Positions 54,967 to 63,204 of a stretch of DNA of 64,000 nt are shown here, piece by piece; the first letter of the stretch is position 1, and the number at the start of each line of letters is the position of its first letter. A model generated the notes under the pieces. The model was not told the origin of the DNA, did no database searches, and saw nothing but the letters and a program-made list of their open reading frames with translations. Made by a program: the position numbers and the translations under genes. The DNA comes from Marinifilum sp. D737 (GTDB lineage Bacteria; Bacteroidota; Bacteroidia; Bacteroidales; Marinifilaceae): assembly GCF_026672275.1 (NCBI RefSeq), contig NZ_JANQCD010000001.1, positions 372,001-436,000 on the forward strand, written 5' to 3'.

Positions 54967-55872
54967 CTAACTTATTAGAAGTCTATTGGACTTATATTCT
55001 TTGTAAAGCTGATGAACAATACCATCGGAAACACCAATTTTAGGTACATGAATTGTTTCGGCTTTTGCCCATTCCATTACGCTTAAGAAAATTGTTGCAG
55101 CAGGAATAATTACATCAGCCCTGTCGGGATTCATATTGTAATTAATCATTAACTCTTCGTGCGAGTATTGTTTTAAATCGTAGAATATACTTTTCAACTC
55201 CTTATAGCTGATATGCTTCTCTTTTCTCGGCGTAGCAAGTTTTACCAAGCGGTTGATGTTACCTCCGGAACCAATAATCTCGATATTTTCGCAGTTAGGG
55301 CAAATGTCTAACAGGCATTCTTTAATTCGGATAAACTCACCTTTCGGTACGCAGTCTTTCAATATTTTAATGGTTCCAACATTAAAGGAAGCCGAGAAGG
55401 TGCAAATGCCTTTCGAGAACAAAGTGATTTCGGTACTACCACCACCAACATCAACGTACAAATAGTCTTTATCTGGCTCTAAAGTATCGGCAATTTTATT
55501 GTCGAAGATGATACTGGCTTCTTCCTTACCATCAATTATATCAATTTTAATATCTGATTCGTCTTCAATTCGTTTAATGATTTCGGGTCCGTTAGCAGCT
55601 TCACGCATGGCCGAAGTAGCACATGCACGATAGTTAACCACTTCGTGAACTTCCATTAAATGACGAAAGGCTTTCATCGATTTAATCAATTTTTCACCTT
55701 TTATGGGAGAAATAAATTTATCAATGAAAGTATCGGTTCCCAATCGAATTGGAACCCTGATTAATGATGACTTTTTAAAATGCGTATTCCCGCCTTCCTC
55801 AAACACATTCATAAACAGTAATCGGATGGCATTTGATCCGATGTCTATGGCGGCAAATTTCATTATTTTCAT
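54967..55872 (-). CDS. Ppx/GppA-type phosphatase
   Basis: A 301-residue protein of the ASKHA fold. The first phosphate loop is KFAAIDIGSNAIRLL, the family signature, and the second is YVDVGGGSTEITLF. EIIGSGGNINRLVKLA is the adenosine-side motif. It should hydrolyse polyphosphate or pppGpp from chain ends. At about 300 residues it has only the two core domains, without the HD-type C-terminal domain of long Ppx. The likelier start is M4 (ATG at 55863), which gives MKFAAIDIGSN. It lies 101 bp downstream of the PhoH gene. Confidence 0.88.
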   Translation of the reverse strand: MKIMKFAAIDIGSNAIRLLFMNVFEEGGNTHFKKSSLIRVPIRLGTDTFIDKFISPIKGEKLIKSMKAFRHLMEVHEVVNYRACATSAMREAANGPEIIKRIEDESDIKIDIIDGKEEASIIFDNKIADTLEPDKDYLYVDVGGGSTEITLFSKGICTFSASFNVGTIKILKDCVPKGEFIRIKECLLDICPNCENIEIIGSGGNINRLVKLATPRKEKHISYKELKSIFYDLKQYSHEELMINYNMNPDRADVIIPAATIFLSVMEWAKAETIHVPKIGVSDGIVHQLYKEYKSNRLLIS

Positions 55873-55973
55873 ACGCGGTGGATTTGATTTTAATTTTGGT
55901 TACAAGCTTCAAATCATTTCATACTTTCTCTAATCAATTTAAAAGAAAATTTGCAGTAATGCAACTGGTATAT

Positions 55974-57305
55974 TTACAGTAAGTTACTTGCTAGTTCAGC
56001 CAAGTGACTTCTTTCTCCTTTTAGTAAGTTCACATGAGCAAAAATATCCTGACCTTTCATTCTATCAGATAAGTATGCCAAGCCGTTTGATTTCTTATCC
56101 AAATAAGGTGAATCAATTTGCTCAATATCTCCCGTGAAAATCATTTTGGTTCCTTCGCCAGCCCTGGTAATTATTGTTTTTATTTCATGCGGAGTAAGGT
56201 TTTGTGCTTCGTCAACAATGAAATAAGTATTTGACAAACTTCTGCCTCGAATGTAGGCCAATGGTGTAATTTGTAACTTTTCTTCTTTTAGTAGTTCATC
56301 AATTTTAAGATATTCCTTACTGTGAAGGTTAAACTTGTGTTTGATTACATTTAAGTTGTCAAATAACGGTTGCATGTAAGGACCAATTTTTTCCTTTGCA
56401 TCGCCAGGAAGATATCCTAGATCTTTATTTGCCAGAGCAACAATTGGTCTTGCCAAAAATACCTGATCGTACATATCGTATTGGGCAAGAGCAGAGGCTA
56501 AGGCCAAAAGAGTTTTACCGGTACCTGCTTTACCAGTTAAGGCCACCAAGGAAATTTTAGGATCTAATAGCGCATGCATTGAAAAGGTTTGTTCTGCGTT
56601 TCTCGGATAAATACCATAAGCATTAGGCTTTTCAACACGAGTTACTAATCTTTCTACAGGATCATAATGTGCCAATACACTTGAAGAATTTCCTTTCAAA
56701 ATAAAGTACTCATGACCTGATTTAAGCAAATCAATTCCAAATTCTTCTTCAGGAATACCTTCATGACTTTTGTATAGAGATGAAATTTTCTCATCATCAA
56801 AATTATCAAGAGTCGTGATACCAAGACTGATTACATCATCTAAATCCTGAACCTGGTCGTTTTTGTAATCTTCAGCAAGAACTCCCAACGATTTGGCTTT
56901 CATTCTAAGGTTAATGTCCTTGGTAACCAGAATTACTTTTTTGCGCTTGTACTGTTTAAAAATGTGTTCAGCTATTGCAAGGATTCTGTGATCTGGAATA
57001 TTTTCATGAAAGGAGGCTTTCATTGTAGGAGAGAATTCCTTACCTGTTTCAATATAAAGAGTTCCTAGGCCTTTGCCAAGCTTAGCTCCATCTTTAAAAA
57101 GGTTATCGCCCGAAATTCTGTCAAGTTCTCGTGTGAATTCTCTGGCATGAAAATTTATCTGATCATTCCCTTTTTTAAATTTATCCAACTCTTCGAGAAC
57201 AGTAATTGGAATAACAACATCGTTCTCTTCAAAATTATAAATTGAATTAAAGTCGTGTAGGATTACGTTTGTATCCAAAACGAAAATTTTTTTGAGTTTT
57301 GCCAT
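55974..57305 (-). CDS. PhoH-family ATPase with N-terminal PIN domain
   Basis: A 443-residue PIN-PhoH fusion. The PIN nuclease domain (about 1-150) has the acidic residues of the fold in FVLDTNVILHDF and VLEELDKF, with a later ILVTKDINLRMKAKSLG. The PhoH ATPase has Walker A in ALTGKAGTGKTLLAL near residue 248 and Walker B in YFIVDEAQNLTPHEIK. Such proteins unwind and cut RNA in vitro in other bacteria. It is upstream of the ppx gene in the same direction; whether both belong to a phosphate response cannot be judged without Pho boxes, and I see none. Confidence 0.92.
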   Translation of the reverse strand: MAKLKKIFVLDTNVILHDFNSIYNFEENDVVIPITVLEELDKFKKGNDQINFHAREFTRELDRISGDNLFKDGAKLGKGLGTLYIETGKEFSPTMKASFHENIPDHRILAIAEHIFKQYKRKKVILVTKDINLRMKAKSLGVLAEDYKNDQVQDLDDVISLGITTLDNFDDEKISSLYKSHEGIPEEEFGIDLLKSGHEYFILKGNSSSVLAHYDPVERLVTRVEKPNAYGIYPRNAEQTFSMHALLDPKISLVALTGKAGTGKTLLALASALAQYDMYDQVFLARPIVALANKDLGYLPGDAKEKIGPYMQPLFDNLNVIKHKFNLHSKEYLKIDELLKEEKLQITPLAYIRGRSLSNTYFIVDEAQNLTPHEIKTIITRAGEGTKMIFTGDIEQIDSPYLDKKSNGLAYLSDRMKGQDIFAHVNLLKGERSHLAELASNLL

Positions 57306-57573
57306 ATTGGGTGTTGTTAGAGGTTAATATCGACCATTAGATGTAGTCGATTTACAATTGCGATTTAAAAACTGTGTCAACTTAAATTGGTTAGACTTCG
57401 GTTTCTGATTATAAATCAGTGTGTAAGGTTTTTCTCTTTTGAATTATTCAAATATTACAGTCTTTAATACTTTTAATTTAGCAAAAAATATAGGAAAATC
57501 ACGCTATGAAATATTTTTTTAAGAATTTTTACTCTTCTTTGCAAAGGATTTAAAATCAGTAAAGATTTTTAAA

Positions 57574-58860
57574 ATGACTTATCAGGAAACACTAGACTAT
57601 ATGTTTACTCAGCTGCCTATGTACCAACGTACAGGGAAAGCTGCTTACAAAGCCAATCTCGATAATACATTGGCTTTGGATGCCTACTTTAATCATCCAC
57701 ATAAAAAATTTAAGACTGTTCATGTTGCAGGAACAAATGGAAAAGGATCAGTATCTCATTCTATTGCATCGGTATTGCAAAAGTCAGGTTTAAAGGTTGG
57801 TTTGTATACATCACCACACTTGCGTGATTTTAGAGAGAGAATCAAGATTAATGGACAGATGATTTCTGAATCGGCAGTAGTTGATTTTATTGCAAGTCAC
57901 AAGGCTAAATTCGAGGAGATAAAACCATCATTTTTTGAAATGACGGTTGCCTTGGCCTTTGAATATTTTGCGATAGAGAAGGTTGATATTGCTGTAATTG
58001 AAGTTGGGTTAGGAGGAAGGTTGGACTCGACCAATATTATTTCTCCTTTGGTTTCGGTAATTACCAATATTAGTAAGGATCATACCAACCTTTTAGGAAA
58101 TGATATTTGTGATATTGCAAAAGAAAAGGCTGGTATTATTAAAGCTGGTGTTCCTGTAGTAATAGGAGAAAGGCAAGAATTTATTGAAGATGTTTTTAAA
58201 GGTATTGCACATGAAAGAGAATCGAATATTCTTTTTGCTGAGGATATTTATGAGTTTAGAGACTCTAAAATTACAGCCGGTAAACAAGAGTTAAGTTTCT
58301 TTTCGGTGAATCAGGAAGAAGAGGTTCTGATTGAATGTGATTTGTTGGGAAAGTACCAGCAGAAAAATATCAGAACTGCCATTTGTGCATTGGAGCAACT
58401 AAAAAGTAAAGGTCTTTGTATATCAGAAGAGAACATCCATTCCGGGCTTTCCCAAATAGTTAAGGAAACGGGATTATTGGGACGTTGGCAAATTTTGCAG
58501 GAAAATCCAAAGGTAATTTGTGATACAGGTCATAATGTAGCAGGAATTAAAGAAATAATTGAGCAAATTGGCATGATTGATTACAGAAAACTGAATGTTG
58601 TTTTTGGTATGGTTGATGATAAAAATACCGATGAAGTATTAAGCTTAATGCCTAAAGAAGCCCATTATTATTTTACTCGAGCCAGTATTCCAAGAGCATT
58701 AAATGAGATGAAACTTCAGGAACTTGCAAATGCTTATGATTTAAGGGGAGAAACCTACTCAACTGTAGCTGAGGCATTGAATGCTGCGAAATCAGATTCA
58801 GAAAAAGAAGACTTGATTTTTGTTGGAGGTAGCACATTTGTTGTAGCTGAGGTGGTGTAA
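57574..58860 (+). CDS. folC: Bifunctional folylpolyglutamate/dihydrofolate synthase FolC
   Basis: A 428-residue Mur-ligase-like enzyme. The ATP loop is VAGTNGKGSVSHSIASVL near residue 51. SPHLRDFRERIKING follows, the folate-site signature, and IEVGLGGRLDSTNII carries the second metal-binding motif. The C-terminal domain has ICDTGHNVAGIKEI. It adds glutamate to dihydropteroate and to folates. The start codon follows 268 bp without a gene, in which no clear promoter could be fixed. The tRNA-Val gene lies 58 bp after the stop with its own promoter. Confidence 0.95.
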   Translation: MTYQETLDYMFTQLPMYQRTGKAAYKANLDNTLALDAYFNHPHKKFKTVHVAGTNGKGSVSHSIASVLQKSGLKVGLYTSPHLRDFRERIKINGQMISESAVVDFIASHKAKFEEIKPSFFEMTVALAFEYFAIEKVDIAVIEVGLGGRLDSTNIISPLVSVITNISKDHTNLLGNDICDIAKEKAGIIKAGVPVVIGERQEFIEDVFKGIAHERESNILFAEDIYEFRDSKITAGKQELSFFSVNQEEEVLIECDLLGKYQQKNIRTAICALEQLKSKGLCISEENIHSGLSQIVKETGLLGRWQILQENPKVICDTGHNVAGIKEIIEQIGMIDYRKLNVVFGMVDDKNTDEVLSLMPKEAHYYFTRASIPRALNEMKLQELANAYDLRGETYSTVAEALNAAKSDSEKEDLIFVGGSTFVVAEVV

Positions 58861-58878
58861 ACAAAAACAAAAAAAATA

Positions 58879-58908
58879 TTGCATCGTAAAAATTTCTGTT
58901 TATATTTG
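58879..58908 (+). promoter_or_regulatory. Promoter of the tRNA-Val gene
   Basis: TTG at 58879-58881, 19 bp, then TATATTTG at 58901-58908, an exact match to the Bacteroidota consensus. The tRNA begins 11 bp after it. Confidence 0.75.
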
Positions 58909-58918
58909 CATCCGCAGA

Positions 58919-58993
58919 GGGCGATTAGCTCAGTTGGTTCAGAGCACTTGGTTTACACCCAAGGGGTCATAAGTTCGAATCTTATATCGCCCA
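58919..58993 (+). tRNA. tRNA-Val (anticodon UAC)
   Basis: A 75-nt cloverleaf. The acceptor GGGCGAT pairs with ATCGCCC at the 3' end, and discriminator A follows. The anticodon stem CTTGG/CCAAG encloses TTTACAC, so the anticodon is TAC (UAC, valine). The T arm is TAAG-TTCGAAT-CTTA, with the D arm in TAGCTCAGTTGG. CCA is not encoded, so it must be added after transcription. It has its own promoter and lies between folC and rex. Confidence 0.95.
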
Positions 58994-59077
58994 CTTTTTA
59001 TTTGTTTAGTTGTAATAACTAACAACTTATCCCCAGCGCCAAAAAAACATTTTTTTAGTAATACGTAAAAAAATCAA

Positions 59078-59095
59078 TAAAGAAATTTTTCTTTA
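59078..59095. promoter_or_regulatory. Candidate operator upstream of rex
   Basis: TAAAGAAA-TT-TTTCTTTA is a perfect 18-bp inverted repeat with a two-base centre, placed between the -33 and -7 positions of the rex promoter. A shorter AGAAA-T-TTTCT lies at about 59133, just before the start codon. An autoregulatory site for Rex or another repressor is possible; it does not match the TTGTGAA-type Rex box of Firmicutes. Confidence 0.5.
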
Positions 59096-59108
59096 ATAAA
59101 AACTTCTT

Positions 59109-59116
59109 TATTTTTG
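59109..59116 (+). promoter_or_regulatory. -7 element of the rex promoter
   Basis: TATTTTTG matches TAnnTTTG and lies 27 bp before the rex start codon. Confidence 0.5.
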
Positions 59117-59143
59117 TCTTGATTTTGGTATAAGAAATTTTCT

Positions 59144-59797
59144 ATGGTTCAATATTCTAAAAAAATTCAGGCGGTTCCAGAGCCAACTATTAGACGTATG
59201 CCTTCATATTTAGCATTTGCTGAAGGTTTGTTGCGTAAAGGTCAGCAGTTTGTGTCATCAACTCAAATTGCAAATTACATGAATATAGACCCTACGCAGG
59301 TCACAAAAGATTTATCGTACACTACAATAGTCGGCAAAACCAGGGTTGGATACGAGGTAAAAGCCATTGTAGATGTTTTATCGGAATTTCTTGGTTTTTC
59401 GGTGATGGATAATGCATTCCTTGTTGGTGCAGGTTCGTTGGGATCAGCTTTGCTACACGATAGTGGATTAAATCATTTTGGATTAAAGATAGAAGCTGCT
59501 TTTGATATAAACCCATCTACAATAGGTCGAAAGATTAATGATGTTGAGGTTTTTCATATCGATCAATTTAGAGATTTAGCACAGGAATTGAATGTGATTA
59601 TGGGGATTATAACCGTTCCTGCTGAAAATGCTCAAACTGTAGCCGATTTGATGGTAGCGTGGGGAATTAAGGCAATTTGGAACTTTACTCCTGCAAGAAT
59701 TAAGGTGCCTGAAGATATCATTGTTCAGAATACAACTCTGTATTCGAACCTGGCAATTATTTTTAACAAACTGCACCAGGAAAGAAGAGAAGAATAA
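59144..59797 (+). CDS. rex: Redox-sensing transcriptional repressor Rex
   Basis: A 217-residue Rex. The winged-helix DNA-binding domain (about 1-80) has PEPTIRRMPSYLAF and VSSTQIANYMNIDPTQVTKDL; the Rossmann domain has the NADH loop AFLVGAGSLGSALL and the IIT/VPAENAQ region. It represses fermentation and respiration genes when NAD+ is high and lets go when NADH rises. In this window, the anaerobic nrf operon would be a natural target, but its promoter region shows no copy of the palindrome found before rex. A terminator follows the stop. Confidence 0.95.
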   Translation: MVQYSKKIQAVPEPTIRRMPSYLAFAEGLLRKGQQFVSSTQIANYMNIDPTQVTKDLSYTTIVGKTRVGYEVKAIVDVLSEFLGFSVMDNAFLVGAGSLGSALLHDSGLNHFGLKIEAAFDINPSTIGRKINDVEVFHIDQFRDLAQELNVIMGIITVPAENAQTVADLMVAWGIKAIWNFTPARIKVPEDIIVQNTTLYSNLAIIFNKLHQERREE

Positions 59798-59813
59798 GTA
59801 TTTGCGATATACT

Positions 59814-59849
59814 AAAAAAGGGTTTTGATGATATTCAAAACCCTTTTTT
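59814..59849. terminator. Bidirectional terminator between rex and the small HTH gene
   Basis: AAAAAAGGGTTTTGA pairs perfectly with TCAAAACCCTTTTTT around a six-base loop. Confidence 0.85.
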
Positions 59850-59874
59850 ATTTATTTGATGTCAAATTCCCTTT

Positions 59875-60123
59875 TTAGGCATTCTCCAAAATACGGAAAG
59901 CGTGATCTAAAATTGTAGTATCATCGAGTTCAACAATTCCTCCATCAGGGCCTTGTTCAACATGGATTCCAGTACTTTTACCTTCATCAAAATTTGTTCC
60001 ACCAAAATAATTTCTAACTGTTTCTACGTTTAATTGTAAATCTTCCGCAATCCTTTGCATGCTACCATCTGGCAAACGATCCTTAATTTGTCTTAGCTCA
60101 TTAAATGTGATTGTCTTAGTCAT
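59875..60123 (-). CDS. Small helix-turn-helix protein
   Basis: An 82-residue protein. A helix-turn-helix-like segment lies at about 20-42 (MQRIAEDLQLNVETVRNYFGG), preceded by ITFNELRQIKDRLPDGS. The remaining half is acidic and glycine-rich (GPDGGIVELDDTTILDHAF) and seems unlike any wing. I recognise it only as a small conserved Bacteroidota DNA-binding-like protein; binding is inferred from the motif. It converges with rex at a shared terminator. Its upstream region to the histidine kinase stop is about 104 bp and holds nothing else seen. Confidence 0.6.
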   Translation of the reverse strand: MTKTITFNELRQIKDRLPDGSMQRIAEDLQLNVETVRNYFGGTNFDEGKSTGIHVEQGPDGGIVELDDTTILDHAFRILENA

Positions 60124-60227
60124 ATGCTGTATATTTTATTAAGGGTTAGAAATATATTTGCCCTTTAAATTTAATGAAAGAATTTCTTAAATTAAAATTA
60201 TTAGAATGTTAATTCTTACAGCATTAA

Positions 60228-61586
60228 TTAAAAAGTTAAGGTAAAACTGGTTCGTTCATCAGGTACAGAATGGGCTGTAATGGTTCCTCCATGGAGGCGT
60301 AAGATTTGTTTTGAAAGACTCAATCCAATTCCTGATCCTTTAGGTTTTGTTGTAAAGAATGGAATAAATACTTTGTCCAAAACTTCTTTAATAATTCCTT
60401 GTCCATTGTCATTAACCTGAATTGAGATTCTGCCTCGCGTATTCATATAGGCCTTTAATTCAATTTTAGGATTCTTGGTATGTTCTACTGCATGAATCGA
60501 GTTTTTAATCAAGTTGATCAATACTTGTTCAATTAATTGCTCATCGGCCGAAAGTTCTATTGATTCGGGGTTAATACTAATTTCACATTCAATTCCATTT
60601 CGCTTGATTTCTTCCTCCATTAATCGATGAATGTTATCGAATAACTTTTGAACCTGGAAAATGCTAAAGTTAGGCTTAGGAATTTTTGTAAGATTACGAT
60701 AGGTATCTACAAAGTGAAGAAGTCCTGAACTTCTCTTGTGAATGGTCTCTAAGGCCATTTTTACTTCGTTCAGTGTTTCCAAATCCTGCTCTTCGAAACG
60801 ATTGGTATTGTTTTCACCAAAATCATCAAGAATGGTGGTTAGCGTTGTAGATAAAGATGAAATCGGAGTAATGGAATTCATGATCTCATGTGTCAGTACA
60901 CGAATTAGTTTTTGCCAGGATTCTATCTCTTGTTCTTCCAATTCGTACTGAATATTCTTTATAGAAACCAATATCACCTGACGATTGTTGATTTTAAACT
61001 CGGTGGCATAAACCGCCAACTGTAAAATATCATCGTTATCATTCACCTTTATTAAGGTGTTCTCGCCATGTTTTAAGCTTAGTAAGGAATCAACCAAATC
61101 GGGGCTAAATGATTTTAAATCCTGAATCATTTTAAGATTACTAATTTGGAACAGTTTTTTAGATGCATTGTTAATCATCTCGACTTTTCCATCGCGATGA
61201 AAAGCGATTAAACTGATACCAATGTGCTGAATAACGGTTTGCAAGTAAAAGTAGTGTTCCTCTTTTTCAGCCCTGATTTTTTGAAAATCAGTTATTACTG
61301 CGTTAAATGATTCTTGTAATTTATCAAATGAACTGCCCAATCCTTGAACTTGAAAATTTCTGGTAAAATCCGAATATCGAATAGATTCCAGGAAATTTTT
61401 AAGCAAACGATTTGTTTTCTCAACATACCTAATTATCTCGTAAACCTGATAAATTATGGCAATAAAAGTCAGGCTCGCTGTAAAGTATAAACTTTTTTGG
61501 GCGACTAGATAAAATAACAGGAATATCGTTGCTGATAGAACGATAATTCTGATAATAAAGTTAATTCGAAAGCTTTTATAAACCAT
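60228..61586 (-). CDS. Sensor histidine kinase (NtrB/NtrY type)
   Basis: A 452-residue kinase. Two membrane helices lie near 8-27 and 32-48 with almost no periplasmic loop, then a HAMP-like linker and a PAS domain (about 105-210). HisKA has its His in RVLTHEIMNSITPISSLS. HATPase motifs are LINLIKNSIHAVEH, DNGQGI and GSGIGLSLSKQILRLHGG. The missing periplasmic domain suggests that it senses a membrane or cytosolic signal. Its first codons overlap the regulator gene by 11 bp, so the two are translated as a pair and should act together. Confidence 0.93.
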   Translation of the reverse strand: MVYKSFRINFIIRIIVLSATIFLLFYLVAQKSLYFTASLTFIAIIYQVYEIIRYVEKTNRLLKNFLESIRYSDFTRNFQVQGLGSSFDKLQESFNAVITDFQKIRAEKEEHYFYLQTVIQHIGISLIAFHRDGKVEMINNASKKLFQISNLKMIQDLKSFSPDLVDSLLSLKHGENTLIKVNDNDDILQLAVYATEFKINNRQVILVSIKNIQYELEEQEIESWQKLIRVLTHEIMNSITPISSLSTTLTTILDDFGENNTNRFEEQDLETLNEVKMALETIHKRSSGLLHFVDTYRNLTKIPKPNFSIFQVQKLFDNIHRLMEEEIKRNGIECEISINPESIELSADEQLIEQVLINLIKNSIHAVEHTKNPKIELKAYMNTRGRISIQVNDNGQGIIKEVLDKVFIPFFTTKPKGSGIGLSLSKQILRLHGGTITAHSVPDERTSFTLTF

Positions 61587-62955
61587 ATTTTTCTAATCTT
61601 CGGTATAGAGAGGTTCTTGTTAATCCAAGTTCGCCTGCTGCTTTAGATATGTTTCCTTTATTTGTTTTTAAAACCTTTTGGATGATATTTTTTTCTACCT
61701 CTTCGAGATTGTAGGAATCAAATTCAACATCATCTTGCAAGCTTCTGTCCATACTGATTTGAAAATCTGATGGTTCAAGGTTTTTATCGTCAGCCATAAT
61801 AACCGCTCTTTCCATTTGGTGTTGCAGCTCACGAACATTACCTGGCCAGCCATAATCATATAGTTTATTGATACAAGCTTTAGATAAAGGACTTATTCTC
61901 TTCTTGTACTTCTTCGAATAAATTTCAAGGAAATGATTTGCCAACAAAGGAATATCCTCATATCGCTCACGTAGTGGAGGAAGATCAATTTCTACAGTAT
62001 TTATTCTATATAGTAAATCTTGACGATACTTCTCTTCAGATGCCATTTGTTTTAAAGGCATGTTGGTAGCACAAATTAAACGAATATCAATTGGAATTGG
62101 TTTGTTCGATCCAACTCTAATTACCTCTCTTCTTTCTAAAACCGTAAGAAGTTTAGCTTGCATAGGCAAACTTAAGTTGCCAATCTCATCAAGGAAGAGT
62201 GTACCTCCCGAAGCAATTTCAAATCTTCCAGGTCTATCAGCTCTGGCATCAGTAAAAGCACCTTTAACATGACCGAAAAGTTCGCTTTCAAACAAGTTTT
62301 CATTAATTGATCCTAGATCCACACTAACGAATACTTCATCTTTTCGACTCGAGTTTCTGTGAAGAGCTCTTGCAACCAATTCTTTTCCAGTTCCATTTTC
62401 ACCCAAAATCAATACATTGGCATCGGTTTTTGAAACTTTAGTAATGGTTTGGAATACCTGTTGCATTTCAGGAGATGTACCAATGAAATCGTTAAATGGC
62501 TGATCGAGAACAGCATTTAATTCTTTTTGTTTGGTTTTTAGTTCGCTTACCTCCTCTTTTGATTTGCGCAATTTAATGGCTGAAGATATAGTAGCTAGTA
62601 ATTTTTCATTTTGCCAAGGTTTAAGAATAAAATCAGTAGCACCGGCTTTTATTGCTTTTACTGATTTTTCAATATCTCCGTATGCAGTAATGAATAAGAC
62701 TACTGCTCTTGGGTCGATTTCAAGTATTTTGTTTAGCCAATGATAACCTTCCTGACCACTAATTGCATCTTTTGTGAAGTTCATGTCTAAAAGAATAACA
62801 TCGTATTCTTCTTGCTTCATAAGTTTAGGGATCATTTCAGGATCGGATTCAGTATGTATGAGTTCTACATGCTGCTTTAAAAGTAGTTTAAGTGAAAACA
62901 ATATATCCTCATTGTCGTCAATGGCCAATATTTTTCCGCTTTTTTGCACTGTCAT
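61576..62955 (-). CDS. Sigma-54-dependent response regulator (NtrC family)
   Basis: A 459-residue regulator. The receiver (about 1-125) has the acidic pair in IDDNED and phospho-Asp57 in DVILLDMNF. The AAA+ domain has Walker A GENGTGKE and the sigma-54 contact loop reading GAFTDA where GAFTGA is usual. Walker B is in GGTLFLDEIGNL. A Fis-type helix-turn-helix closes the protein (GNISKAAGELGLTRTSLYRRLEKYG). The gene is upstream of, and overlaps, its kinase gene. It is divergent from an efflux adaptor preceded by a sigma-54-like site, its likely target. Confidence 0.95.
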   Translation of the reverse strand: MTVQKSGKILAIDDNEDILFSLKLLLKQHVELIHTESDPEMIPKLMKQEEYDVILLDMNFTKDAISGQEGYHWLNKILEIDPRAVVLFITAYGDIEKSVKAIKAGATDFILKPWQNEKLLATISSAIKLRKSKEEVSELKTKQKELNAVLDQPFNDFIGTSPEMQQVFQTITKVSKTDANVLILGENGTGKELVARALHRNSSRKDEVFVSVDLGSINENLFESELFGHVKGAFTDARADRPGRFEIASGGTLFLDEIGNLSLPMQAKLLTVLERREVIRVGSNKPIPIDIRLICATNMPLKQMASEEKYRQDLLYRINTVEIDLPPLRERYEDIPLLANHFLEIYSKKYKKRISPLSKACINKLYDYGWPGNVRELQHQMERAVIMADDKNLEPSDFQISMDRSLQDDVEFDSYNLEEVEKNIIQKVLKTNKGNISKAAGELGLTRTSLYRRLEKYGL

Positions 62956-63142
62956 AATATCTATTAATTTGTGGGTTCAATTTATTTTGTTTAAATCTGG
63001 ACTCAAGTTATTACTAAAATTTCAGAAATAAAAAAATGATGTACGTAATCGAACAGTTTGTGTATTAATTTCGTTCAAACTTTGGACATGATTTGGGTGG
63101 TAATTTAGTTTAAGTTATTGTGATTCAATATTAAGTTGTGTT

Positions 63143-63158
63143 TGGCATGAAAGTGGTT
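63143..63158 (+). promoter_or_regulatory. Possible sigma-54 promoter of the efflux adaptor gene
   Basis: TGGCATG gives a good -24 element, but the -12 element reads GGTT where TTGC is expected, so the -12 GC dinucleotide is GT. GG and GT are spaced 10 bp as required. It lies 47 bp before the start codon, beside the gene for a sigma-54 regulator. Confidence 0.4.
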
Positions 63159-63204
63159 ATTATTAGGGCGTGTTTGAAAAAGGTATATAACAAGTCAAAA
63201 AAAT

